Positions 51,023 through 60,400 of a stretch of DNA of 64,000 nt are shown one piece after another. A model generated the notes under the pieces. It worked only from the letters and a program-made list of their open reading frames with translations. It was not told where the DNA came from and made no database searches. The translations under genes and the position numbers were made by a program. The DNA is from CAVPCZ01 sp963779225 (GTDB taxonomy: Bacteria > Bacteroidota > Ignavibacteria > UBA10030 > UBA6906), in assembly GCA_963779225.1 (NCBI GenBank), contig CAVZWW010000002.1, positions 62,001 to 126,000 of the forward strand. The letters are read 5' to 3'. How positions within the stretch are numbered: position 1 is the first letter of the stretch; every line of letters starts with the position of its first letter.

Positions 51023-52087
51023 ATGCCAGCCCGACCTGCAAAACCGAATGTTCTGGTGCTCTACAACCAGGTGGGACACGACGAATATGAATCGCTGCGG
51101 GCGGTCGACCCCGCAACCCTGGATTTCACCCCCACCTATCCGATCGCCGTGGCGACCGTCCGCGAAGAGATTGACGCAGTGGTCAGGGCCCTGGAAAAGG
51201 AGAGGTTTGCCGTCCGGTGTGTAAACGTGAAGGAGGACTTCCGGATCCTCCAGAACGCCCTCCGCCGCAAGCCCGATGTCATCTTCAACCTCGTCGAGTT
51301 CTTTCATGATACGGCCGGCATGGAAAGCTCCGTCGCGGCCCTCTATGAGCTCTACCGGATTCCCTATACCGGGGCCGGGCCGTTTGCACTCACCCTGTGC
51401 AACAGGAAGGGGTTGGCCAAGCAGGTCCTGCTGGCGAACGGGGTGCCGACTCCCCGCTTCCGTCTGCTGCACCGGCCTGCGCTACCCCGGCGCCACGGGC
51501 TCCACTACCCGTTGATCGTCAAGCCGGCAAGGGAAGACGCGAGTGCCGGCGTCACCAGAGACTCCGTGGTCCATGACTACGCCTCACTTATGGAGCAGGT
51601 GGAGAAGGTTTTCAAGGAGTTTTCGCCGCCAATCATGGTGGAAGAGTACATCGTGGGCCGGGAGCTTCATGTGGCCATCCTCGGGAACGATCCCCCGCAG
51701 GTGCTCCCGATAATCGAATTCGACTTCTCGGAGTTTCCTCCCGATCAGCCGCGGATCATCAGCTATGATGCAAAATGGAATCCCCTGAAGGAAGAATACC
51801 ACCGGGTACACACAATCTGCCCCGCGAAGCTCAGTGCCAGGGTCCGGCGGAAAATCGAAGAGATTTCGATCCGGGCCTTCCAGATCACCGGTTGCAGGGA
51901 TTATGCGAGGCTGGATCTCCGCCTGGATCAGAAGAACCATGCCTCGGTTCTCGAGGTGAACCCGAATCCGGACCTCACCGAAGGAGTGTCCTTCATGGAA
52001 TCGGCGGAAAAGGGAGGATTGAAGTTTTCGGAGACCCTTCGAAAGATCGTAGAATTTGCGCTTGTGCGGCGCGCGAAGCGACCATGA
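51023..52087 (+). CDS. ATP-grasp ligase, D-Ala-D-Ala-ligase-like
   Basis: 354 residues; ATG 51023 follows AGGAG. The N-terminal part (VIFNLVEFFHDTAGMESSVAALYELYRIPYTGAGP) is the D-Ala-D-Ala-ligase-type substrate domain. The ATP-grasp domain has LIVKPAREDASAGV, a valine-rich hinge (PIMVEEYIVGRELHVAIL) and the metal site VLEVNPNPDL. It should join a carboxylate to an amine through an acyl phosphate. No murein genes are nearby, so a peptide or small-molecule target other than D-Ala-D-Ala is likely. Its stop overlaps the next ATG (ATGA). Confidence 0.9.
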   Translation: MPARPAKPNVLVLYNQVGHDEYESLRAVDPATLDFTPTYPIAVATVREEIDAVVRALEKERFAVRCVNVKEDFRILQNALRRKPDVIFNLVEFFHDTAGMESSVAALYELYRIPYTGAGPFALTLCNRKGLAKQVLLANGVPTPRFRLLHRPALPRRHGLHYPLIVKPAREDASAGVTRDSVVHDYASLMEQVEKVFKEFSPPIMVEEYIVGRELHVAILGNDPPQVLPIIEFDFSEFPPDQPRIISYDAKWNPLKEEYHRVHTICPAKLSARVRRKIEEISIRAFQITGCRDYARLDLRLDQKNHASVLEVNPNPDLTEGVSFMESAEKGGLKFSETLRKIVEFALVRRAKRP

Positions 52088-55083
52088 CCCTGCCCGAAAC
52101 CACCCCATCCTCCGACCGCCCCTGGACCGCCGGCGGTTATGCAACCCGCTTCCAGGATTTCCAGGATCTGATGCGCTTCACCATCAGCGACATCATGCTT
52201 GTCTCCAGCCGCTACGATTCGTACATCCTCGTTGAAGACGGCCGCCTCTATGAAGCAATCCGGAGAGAATACGAGGGACTGAATCTCAGCCGCTCACCCG
52301 AGATCACACATGTCTCCAACGCCGGGGAGGCGCTGGACCTCGCCCGAAGACGCCGGTTCGACTTGATCATCACGACGCTGCATATCGAGGATATGCATGC
52401 AACCAAGTTTGCCTCTCTCGTCCGGGAGGCCGGTCTCACAGCACCCGTCGTGCTCCTGGCCTACGACAACCGCGAACTCTCGGAGCTGGGATCCAACCTG
52501 CACGAGTCAGTCTTCGACAGGATTTTCATATGGCAGGGAGACTTCCGTATACTGCTGGGCATCGTCAAATCGGTGGAAGACCGGTTGAATGTCGAGCATG
52601 ACGTAATGACCTTTGGTGTTCAGGTGATCATGCTCGTCGAAGACGACGTTCGTTCATTCTCGGCATTCCTCCCCATCATCTACACGGAAATCCTGAAGCA
52701 ATCGCAGCGGCTTCTTGCAGAGGGTCTCAATCTCTTTGACAAATACATGCGGATGCGGGCCAGGCCGAAAATCCTTCTCTGCACGACCTTCGACGAGGCG
52801 TGGCAATACTACGGGCTATACGCCGACAACGTCCTCGGGATTATATCCGATATCGAACTGCTGCAAAACGGAATGCGCAATCCCAGGGCCGGGATAGAGT
52901 TTGCGAGGAGCGTGAAAGCGCAGCATCCTGATATCCCGATCCTGCTCCAGTCCGCCGCGCAGGATCTCGAGACCGAAGCACACCGCATCGGCTCATCATT
53001 CCTCCTCAAGAACTCCCCCACCCTGCTGCACGATCTCCGGCAATTCATGTTCCAGTATTTCAGCTTCGGCGACTTCATCTTCCGTCGGCCGGACGGTAGC
53101 GAGGTGGGGCGGGCGACAGATCTGAAATCCCTGGAAGAGCATCTGCGCTCCGCACCCGTGGAGAGCATCGTGTATCATGCACAGCGCAATCATTTCTCCA
53201 ACTGGCTGAAGGCCCGGACCGAATTCCTCCTGGCACACAAGCTGCGCCCGCAGAAGGTGACGGATTACGCCTCTCCGGAAGGATTGCGTGGGGACCTGAT
53301 CACTTCCCTCAACACGTACCGGCGGAGCCGGAAACTCGGACAGATCCTGGATTTCGACAAAGCAACATTCGACCCGTTCAACAGTCTCGCGCGGATCGGC
53401 GGAGGATCCCTGGGAGGAAAGGCGCGTGGTCTCGGATTTGTCAACACTCTCCTGAGTTCCTACGATCTCCGGAATCGATTCCCGGAGGTTGAAATCTCGA
53501 TTCCCCCTGCCGTGATCCTCGGGACCGATGTGTTCGACCAGTTTCTTGAGGAAAACCATCTGCGCTCGTTCGCCCTGGACTGCCCCGATGACGCGGAAAT
53601 CACGAGACGCTTCATTACGGCGAACCGCTTTTCAAGAAAAGTCAGATCCCAGCTCGCCGACTTTCTGGATCTCATGCGCGAGCCCCTGGCCGTCCGCTCA
53701 TCCACCCTACTGGAGGATTCGCAGTACCATCCGTTTGCCGGGGTCTATGCGACCTACATGATCCCCAACAATCACGCCGATCCAAAGGTCCGCCTCAAGG
53801 ACCTCATTGCCACCATCAAGCGTGTGTATGCCTCCACCTTCTATCAGAGCGCAAAAGACTATCTCAAGGTAACATCCTACAGCCTTGAAGAGGAAAAGAT
53901 GGCGGTGGTTGTGCAGAAGATGGTGGGCGCGCAGCATGAAGGGCGGTTTTACCCCGAGATCTCCGGTGTGGGGCGGTCGTACAACTTCTATCCCGTCGCC
54001 CCTCAGAAACCGCGCGAGGGGATTGTCTCTGTTGCACTGGGTCTTGGACGTATGATTGTGGACGGCGGAATCACGGTGATGTTCTGCCCCAGGCATCCGC
54101 ACCATCTTCTGCAGTTTTCTTCGACAGAGGACACGATCCGGAACAGCCAGAAGGAGTTCTATGCCCTTGATCTTCAGGGCGAAAAGATGCCGCTGACCGC
54201 AACGGACGACATCCTGCAGAAGAAGTACGGGCTGGATATCGCCGAGCGGGATGGCACACTCAGGCATGTCGGGTCCACCTACTCCCGTGACAACGAGACC
54301 GTTTATCGGGGGATCAGCAGAAACGGGATGCGCCTCGTCACATTCGCACCGGTACTGCAGGACAAGACCCTCCCCCTCCCGGCTATTCTGGACCTCCTGC
54401 TCGATCTCGGGAGCTGGGGCATGGGGACTCCTGTGGAGATGGAATTCGCCATCAACCTGTCCGTCCCTGCCGGTCAGCCGAGTGCATTCAGGGTGCTCCA
54501 GCTCCGCCCCCTTGTGCTCAGCCTCGAGACGACCGAACTGACAGAGGAGGACCAGGACGCCGCGAACCTCGTCTGCCAGAGCAGTAACGTGCTCGGCAAC
54601 TGCGTCATCCACGACATCCAGGACATCGTGGTCGTCGACATCCGCCGGTTTGAACGATCGAAAAGTGTCGACGTGGCTGCCGAAGTATCCGCTCTGAATC
54701 AGAAGCTCGTTGCGGGACGCCGTCCCTACATCCTGATCGGCATGGGCCGCTGGGGATCCCTGGATCCCTGGCTGGGAATTCCGGTGACATGGGACCAGAT
54801 CGCGGGAGCAAGGGCAATCGTAGAAGCGGGATTTCAGGATTGTGATGTCGCACCATCACAGGGTTCCCACTTCTTCCAGAACATTACATCTTTCAGAGTG
54901 GGCTACTTCACCATTGCCCGCGATGGAGCGGAGAACTTCATCGACTGGGAATGGCTCGTCCAGCAACCAGCTGCTGAGGTCGGGAGGTATGTGCGGCACC
55001 TGCAGTGCGCGCGGCCGCTCACGGTGAAGATTGACGGGCAAAACGGCAGGGGAATCATCAGGAAGCCGGAAGAGAAGCCGTGA
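52084..55083 (+). CDS. receiver-like domains fused to a PEP-synthase/PPDK-type ATP-binding domain
   Basis: 999 residues from ATG 52084, overlapping the ATP-grasp stop. Residues 35-150 resemble a receiver but the phospho-acceptor position reads LIITTLHI; a second receiver (about 178-330) keeps VEDD and an Asp in GIISDIELLQNG. From 435 comes the ATP-grasp part of PEP synthase/pyruvate phosphate dikinase: GGGSLGGKARGLGFVNTLL, PLAVRSSTLLED, FAGVYATYMIPN, VALGLGRMIVDGG. The swivelling phospho-histidine domain and the PEP barrel are both absent, so it cannot be a normal PEP synthase. The C-terminal domain (LIGMGRWGSLDPWLGIPV) is unassigned. Confidence 0.85.
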   Translation: MTLPETTPSSDRPWTAGGYATRFQDFQDLMRFTISDIMLVSSRYDSYILVEDGRLYEAIRREYEGLNLSRSPEITHVSNAGEALDLARRRRFDLIITTLHIEDMHATKFASLVREAGLTAPVVLLAYDNRELSELGSNLHESVFDRIFIWQGDFRILLGIVKSVEDRLNVEHDVMTFGVQVIMLVEDDVRSFSAFLPIIYTEILKQSQRLLAEGLNLFDKYMRMRARPKILLCTTFDEAWQYYGLYADNVLGIISDIELLQNGMRNPRAGIEFARSVKAQHPDIPILLQSAAQDLETEAHRIGSSFLLKNSPTLLHDLRQFMFQYFSFGDFIFRRPDGSEVGRATDLKSLEEHLRSAPVESIVYHAQRNHFSNWLKARTEFLLAHKLRPQKVTDYASPEGLRGDLITSLNTYRRSRKLGQILDFDKATFDPFNSLARIGGGSLGGKARGLGFVNTLLSSYDLRNRFPEVEISIPPAVILGTDVFDQFLEENHLRSFALDCPDDAEITRRFITANRFSRKVRSQLADFLDLMREPLAVRSSTLLEDSQYHPFAGVYATYMIPNNHADPKVRLKDLIATIKRVYASTFYQSAKDYLKVTSYSLEEEKMAVVVQKMVGAQHEGRFYPEISGVGRSYNFYPVAPQKPREGIVSVALGLGRMIVDGGITVMFCPRHPHHLLQFSSTEDTIRNSQKEFYALDLQGEKMPLTATDDILQKKYGLDIAERDGTLRHVGSTYSRDNETVYRGISRNGMRLVTFAPVLQDKTLPLPAILDLLLDLGSWGMGTPVEMEFAINLSVPAGQPSAFRVLQLRPLVLSLETTELTEEDQDAANLVCQSSNVLGNCVIHDIQDIVVVDIRRFERSKSVDVAAEVSALNQKLVAGRRPYILIGMGRWGSLDPWLGIPVTWDQIAGARAIVEAGFQDCDVAPSQGSHFFQNITSFRVGYFTIARDGAENFIDWEWLVQQPAAEVGRYVRHLQCARPLTVKIDGQNGRGIIRKPEEKP

Positions 55084-55118
55084 GCAGAGCCGCACTGTCA
55101 CGAGCGTACGTGCGTCAT

Positions 55119-55146
55119 CGCCCGGGTGGACTCGCCAACCCGGGCG
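55119..55146. terminator. GC-rich hairpin between convergent genes
   Basis: CGCCCGGGT (55119-55127) pairs perfectly with ACCCGGGCG (55138-55146) over a ten-base loop, 36 bases after the receiver-PPDK gene's stop and before the convergent FMN gene's stop. No T-run follows on either strand, so it is only a possible bidirectional terminator. A 40-base imperfect direct repeat (GACTCGCCAACCC at 55129, GACTCGCCCACCC at 55169) overlaps it. Confidence 0.35.
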
Positions 55147-55202
55147 TTGAGATGCCCCTGTGAGGGCAGACTCGCCCACCCGAACGGAGATATGCCGGCG
55201 TG

Positions 55203-56783
55203 CTACCGCAACACCGCCTCCGCCTCCTCTTTGTCCACGTCCATCACGTACGGAATCCCGCTGATCTCCGCAGACTCATGAGTAAGCGCGGCAAGGTCGT
55301 CCCGGGAGATGTGCTCAAGCGAGAACTTCCGCGTCCCGGCCATCAGCTGGCGCAGACCCTGTGCAAGGCGCTCATAGTATGTGTACAGACCGATCGCGCC
55401 GGTCGGGAGCTGCTCGAACTGCTCCACCCCGACCATGTTCCGCAGCTCTGTTGAGGTGACAAAAATTTCATCCTTCATCGTTCCGAAGCGCTCGACATAC
55501 ACCGGCAGCTCATTTTCTTCAATGGCCTTCCCTATGGTTTTGCCAACCATAGCTGCGGCAATCGGTCCCCGTGCCATGCCCACCATCCTCACAAAGGGAG
55601 CCCCCAGGGCAAGCCCCTTGAAGATCTGATCTTCAAACGTGAATCCGCCCGCCACGGCAAGGGCCGGAACGTAGCGTCCACTGTCTGCCAGCTTCTTCGC
55701 GTACATGTAAAGCAGGGAATGGAGCTCAACGGGCGGAACGCCCCACTCATTCATCATTCTCCACGGACTCATTCCCGTTCCGCCGCCTGCACCATCCACC
55801 GTCAACAGATCAAGTTTGTACTTCGAAGCAAAGGCCAGAGCCCTCGCCAGGTCAACCGGACGGTACGCCCCTGTTTTCAGGAAGATGTATTTCGCACCTG
55901 CCCTGCGCAACTCCTCGATTCTCGCGGCAAACCCCTCTTCGCTGACCATCCCCACCCGTGAGTGGCGCTCGAACTCGCGGAACGATCCGCGTTCAAAGGC
56001 CTTGATGACATGTTCGTCGGTTGGATCGGGCAGCACGATATATCCGCGCGCATGCAGCATCTGCGCCTTTTTGAGATTGCGGATCTTGACCTCGCCGCCG
56101 ATGTTTTTTGCGCCCTGTCCCCACTTCAGTTCCACGCACTCCACGCCCAGTTTCTCGATCGCGTATTCCTGGACGCCGAGCCGGGTGTCCTCCACATTCG
56201 ACTGAACAATAATCGCTCCATATCCGTCGCGCTGATGGTCCTTGTAGAGGGACACCCTGCGCTTGAGGTCCGCTGTGTCCACAACGCGGCCATCCTTGAT
56301 CACCGATTCAACATCCATCCCGACGACATTTTCGCCGATCGTGAGCCCCGTCCCTGCGAGGGCGGACCCGATTGCGAGACCTTCCCAGTTGTTTTTCGCG
56401 ATGTCCGTGGATCCGATCCCCGGAATGATCCAGGGGAGACGGAATTTGAGATTCCGGTCGTGTCCCAGAACCACCTCCAGATTCACAGCCGGGAAAATAG
56501 CCTTGTCGCTGTCCGCCTCGACCCCCTTCGCGCCGATCACACCGCTCATGATATTGAAGTGGGAATAGTCGACCGGATACGCTTTTTCTGCTGCGGTGGT
56601 GATGACGCCGAACGGCTGGGGGTAGATGACTTCGTGGCCCCGGTACGCCGACTTGCCGATTTCACACATCCCGATGCACCCGTCCACACATGTAACACAC
56701 ATGCCTGATGCCGGAACAACGGAGCCCTCCGTTCGATTCTTTGTGAGCGTCGCCGCTGTGGCGTTTGTCTTGGATAGTGACAT
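55203..56783 (-). CDS. FMN-binding glutamate-synthase-domain protein
   Basis: 526 residues. An N-terminal Cys cluster (CVTCVDGCIGMC) is followed by the FMN/glutamate-synthase (GltB central domain) barrel: VELKWGQGAKNIGGEVKIRN, FLKTGAYRPVDLARALAFA, LLTVDGAGGGTGMSPW, LAVAGGFTFEDQIFKGLALGAPFV. It lacks the glutamine amidotransferase domain of normal GOGAT. It is the last of four consecutive genes with NuoE-, NuoF/GltD- and NuoG-like partners, 19 bases after the previous stop, so it probably serves as a flavin module in one redox complex. Either an unusual ammonia-dependent GOGAT or a different two-electron acceptor is possible. Confidence 0.85.
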   Translation of the reverse strand: MSLSKTNATAATLTKNRTEGSVVPASGMCVTCVDGCIGMCEIGKSAYRGHEVIYPQPFGVITTAAEKAYPVDYSHFNIMSGVIGAKGVEADSDKAIFPAVNLEVVLGHDRNLKFRLPWIIPGIGSTDIAKNNWEGLAIGSALAGTGLTIGENVVGMDVESVIKDGRVVDTADLKRRVSLYKDHQRDGYGAIIVQSNVEDTRLGVQEYAIEKLGVECVELKWGQGAKNIGGEVKIRNLKKAQMLHARGYIVLPDPTDEHVIKAFERGSFREFERHSRVGMVSEEGFAARIEELRRAGAKYIFLKTGAYRPVDLARALAFASKYKLDLLTVDGAGGGTGMSPWRMMNEWGVPPVELHSLLYMYAKKLADSGRYVPALAVAGGFTFEDQIFKGLALGAPFVRMVGMARGPIAAAMVGKTIGKAIEENELPVYVERFGTMKDEIFVTSTELRNMVGVEQFEQLPTGAIGLYTYYERLAQGLRQLMAGTRKFSLEHISRDDLAALTHESAEISGIPYVMDVDKEEAEAVLR

Positions 56784-56802
56784 TGCTGATGTTCTCCTTT
56801 AA

Positions 56803-57480
56803 TCAGTCCTTTTTGATCTCGCATGCGACACATGGACTCATATAGCACATCATATCGTCAAAACGCTCTTTTTCAAGACAGGGTGGACTGAGGTTTGCAC
56901 AGGCACCGCAGATGGCCTTCTCGGGTTGGTTGTAGGTACACCGCAGTTCGCAGACCGGACAGACGTACATGCAGCCTCCACACAACCGGCACTTCTCCGA
57001 TTTGACATCGAAGGGCGTCCCGATGCTCCTTGACTCTCCCCGTCCCCGGAATCCGATCGCACCTCCCATCATCTGCTCCGTACACATCCGCACGCACCGG
57101 CCGCAGAGAATACAGTGCTCGTCCTCCTGCCGGAACCGTTGCTGCCCGACTTCATAACGGGAGGCGAGGTCCTGGATGGTTTTGGATTGCGGGCACGATG
57201 CCAGGAGCAGTTCAATGACCATTTTCCTGGCGCGCATGACCCGCCTGGAGGTCGTGCGCACCTTCAGGCCCTCCTCCACCGGATATGTGCACGAGGAGAC
57301 CAGCCGGGCCCTGGGACCTTCCCCGATCTCCACGATACAGAGCCGGCAAGCCCCGTACGGAGTGAGCCCTTCCATATGGCACAACGTGGGGATCGGGAAT
57401 CCGATGAACTGCGCGGCTTCCAGAATCGTCGTACCGTGCTCGACCGTAACATCCAGACCATTGATCTTCAGGGTGATCAT
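56803..57480 (-). CDS. NuoG-N/HoxU-like iron-sulfur subunit
   Basis: 225 residues. The [2Fe-2S] ferredoxin domain has LCHMEGLTPYGACRLC with the further Cys in SSCTYPVEEG; a His/Cys region (LLLASCPQ) and two ferredoxin-type sets (EHCILCGRCVRMC and CRLCGGCMYVC with nearby cysteines) follow, then a cysteine-rich tail (CYMSPCVACEIKKD). This is the electron-wire subunit of bidirectional hydrogenases and formate dehydrogenases. ATG 57480 overlaps the NuoF-GltD stop (ATGA) and follows GGAGGAGG; the frame continues upstream but without a family match. Confidence 0.87.
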   Translation of the reverse strand: MITLKINGLDVTVEHGTTILEAAQFIGFPIPTLCHMEGLTPYGACRLCIVEIGEGPRARLVSSCTYPVEEGLKVRTTSRRVMRARKMVIELLLASCPQSKTIQDLASRYEVGQQRFRQEDEHCILCGRCVRMCTEQMMGGAIGFRGRGESRSIGTPFDVKSEKCRLCGGCMYVCPVCELRCTYNQPEKAICGACANLSPPCLEKERFDDMMCYMSPCVACEIKKD

Positions 57481-60400
57481 GAGTTGGCCTCCTCCATTGC
57501 GTGAAGAGGATGTTCGTCGGTGGACGGCTGTGTGAACTCCAGATCGCACCGGAGACAGCGCCCGGCCTCGTGTAACGCCTCTTCCAGCGAAAGCGATTTC
57601 TCGACTTCCGCGAAGTCCTGTCTCCGGGAATCGGCAGCCAGACGGGGCAGTTCGACGCGGGGTGTCGCGGAAACGTTCGGACCATCGGGTTTCACCGGCT
57701 CCACGTATATGTGCGGCCTCCGGGGTTCCTCACGCTGTACGAGAGGCTCGTTGCGCAGGTAGCGATCGATCATGACCGCCGCCCGTTTTCCGGCCGCAAT
57801 GGCATCCACCACCGTGTTCGGGCCGGTGACCACATCACCTCCGGCAAATACCCCCGGCCGGTTCGTCTGCATCGTTTCAGGATTTACCCTGATGGTGTTT
57901 TTCGCCTCATCGACGTCCAGTTGATTCGCTCCGGCCACGGCGACACAGTCGGTGTCCGACCCTTCGCTGATCGCCACGATAAGCGTGTTGAGCGGGACGA
58001 TGTGCTGTGTTCCCGGTACCGCAATGGGCCTCCGCCTGCCGGAGGCATCGACATCACCAAGTTCATTGTTGATGAACTCGATCCCCGTGAGCTTTCCTGT
58101 TTCCGAGAGGATACCGATCGGGGAGACCAGCGTCTCGAGCCGGATGCCCTCCTGCAGCGCTGCCTCAATTTCCTCCGGGAATGCGGGCATTTCCTCCCGC
58201 GTGCGGCGGTAGTACATCGTCACATTTTTCACGCCCGGTTGACGAATCGCCACCCGGGCTGCGTCCACCGCTGAATTGCCTCCGCCGATGACCCCCACAC
58301 GCCCGTTCGCCAGCGCTTCACCCTTCATATTGAAGGCTTTGAGGAACTGGATGGAGGGATAGACACCGGGCAGATCTTCGCCGCGGAGATGGAGCGGGAG
58401 GCTCTTGTGGGCACCAAGCGCGATAAACACCGATTGGAATCCCTCATCAATGAGCGTATCGATGGTAATGTCCCGCCCCAGTTTCGTATTGCACTGCAGC
58501 GTGATGTTCTCATCGAGCAGGGATTCGATCTCCTTCTGGATGACTTCCCGCGGAAGACGGTATGAGGGGATCGCACTGAAGAGCATCCCGCCGGGGGTGG
58601 CGTCCATCTCAAATACCGTTGAACGATATCCCCGGAGTGAAAGGAAGTGCGCCGCGGTCAATCCGGCCGGACCGGATCCCACGATCGCCACCCTGGGTGA
58701 GTCGGCTGAAGGGCTGGCCGTTCGCGCAGGCGTGTATGCCGACGGATCGATGCGATCGGTGACAAACCGCTTCAGCGCCCGGATGGCAAGCGCCTGGCTG
58801 CCGTGTGTTCCGGCTCGGCACCGCTCCTCACAGGGATGGTTACACACCCGCGCACACACTGAGGGGAAGGGGTTTGCTTCCCGGATGGCCCGGTACGCAC
58901 TCTCAAACTCCCCGCGCGCGATGTGCGCGATGTACCGCCATGCTTCTGTACCGATCGGACATGCGGTTGCGCAGGGCGCCCCGACAAGCTCGCGGCACAC
59001 AAACGCATCGCAACGCTTCTGATGAATGTGCCGCTGAAATTCATCGCGGAAATACCGCAGTGTGCTCAGCACGGGGTTCGGGGCCGATTGTCCGAGCCCG
59101 CACATGGATGTATCCTTCACCACGAGCGCCAGTTCTTCAAGGAGTTCGAGCTGGTCCAGAGATCCCTTCCCCTGTGAAATATCCTCCAGAATCTCAAACA
59201 TGCGCTGCGTACCCTTGCGGCATGTGAGACATTTCCCGCATGACTCATCCTTAAGAAAACTCATGAAGTACTTCGCCACGTCGACCATGCACGTGTTGTC
59301 ATCCATAACGATCATGCCGCCGGATCCCATGATCGAGCCCGCGGAGACGAGACTGTCATAGTCAATCGGAAGATCGAACATGCGCGCCGGAATGCATCCG
59401 CCGGAGGGCCCGCCCGTCTGAACAGCTTTGATCTTCGCCCTCCCGACCGGCCCTCCGCCGATATCGTTCACAATACGATTGATCGTTTCTCCCATCGGGA
59501 CTTCCACCAGGCCGGTGTTCTTGACCTTGCCCACCAGACTGAAGATCTTCGTCCCGAAATTCTTCGCGGCACCCACCTCCGCGTATGCCTTCCCTCCTCC
59601 AAAAATGATGACGGGAATATTCGCCCAGGTCTCCACGTTGTTGATGGCGGTGGGTTTCCCTTCGATCCCACGCTGGACCGGGTACGGCGGCCTCTGGCGC
59701 GGCTCACCCATCTTCCCTTCCACCGACCTGATCAGCGCAGTCTCCTCACCGCAGACGAAGGCCCCGGCCCCCTTGACCAGGCTGATGTCGAAGGAGAACC
59801 CGGTCCCGAGTATGTTCTCACCGAGGAGGCCGAGCTCCCGCGCCTGGCGCAGTCCGATAATCAGGTGCTTGATCGCAAGCGGATATTCGTTGCGAACATA
59901 GATCACGCCTTCGTGTGCGCCGGTGGCGAAACCGCCGATCAGCATCCCTTCGATGATGCTGTGCGGGTTGCCCTCGAGGACGCTTCTGTCCATGTACGCC
60001 CCGGGGTCACCTTCATCCGCATTGCAGACAAGGAACTTGCCGTGGCTGTTTTTCTGTTGCGCGAGCATCTCCCACTTGCGTCCGGTTGGAAATCCGGCCC
60101 CTCCCCGGCCGCGAAGCCCGGAGGTTTTCACCTCTCCGATAACCCATGCAGGGTCCGCCGTGGCAAGCGCTTTTGCCAGTGCCAGGTACCCTCCGACCTC
60201 AAGATAGTTGTGGATCCGGATCGGATCGACCTTCTCGTTGCGCCCGAGGATTGTGCGGAGCTGCTCCTTGAAGAAGGGTATCTGAGACTGCTGTTCGATA
60301 GGGTCCCCCGTAGCGGGATTGCGATAGAGCAGGTCTCGAACAACTTCCCCGCGTGCAACGGCAAGGATGATGTCGGGCATCCGATCCATCGGGACTCTCG

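Noticed and set aside
51023..52087. Calling this ddl (D-alanine-D-alanine ligase)
   Set aside because: The family match is general; there are no cell-wall genes nearby and the neighbours suggest another substrate.
53707..54612. 301-codon antisense frame inside the receiver-PPDK gene
   Set aside because: Shadow frame; composition mirrors the coding strand and no family is recognised.
52084..55083. Calling this gene PEP synthase (ppsA) or pyruvate phosphate dikinase (ppdK)
   Set aside because: The phospho-histidine and PEP-barrel domains are absent, so only the ATP-binding part is supported.
55203..56783. Calling this gltB (glutamate synthase large subunit)
   Set aside because: It has only the FMN domain; the glutamine amidotransferase and C-terminal domains are missing.
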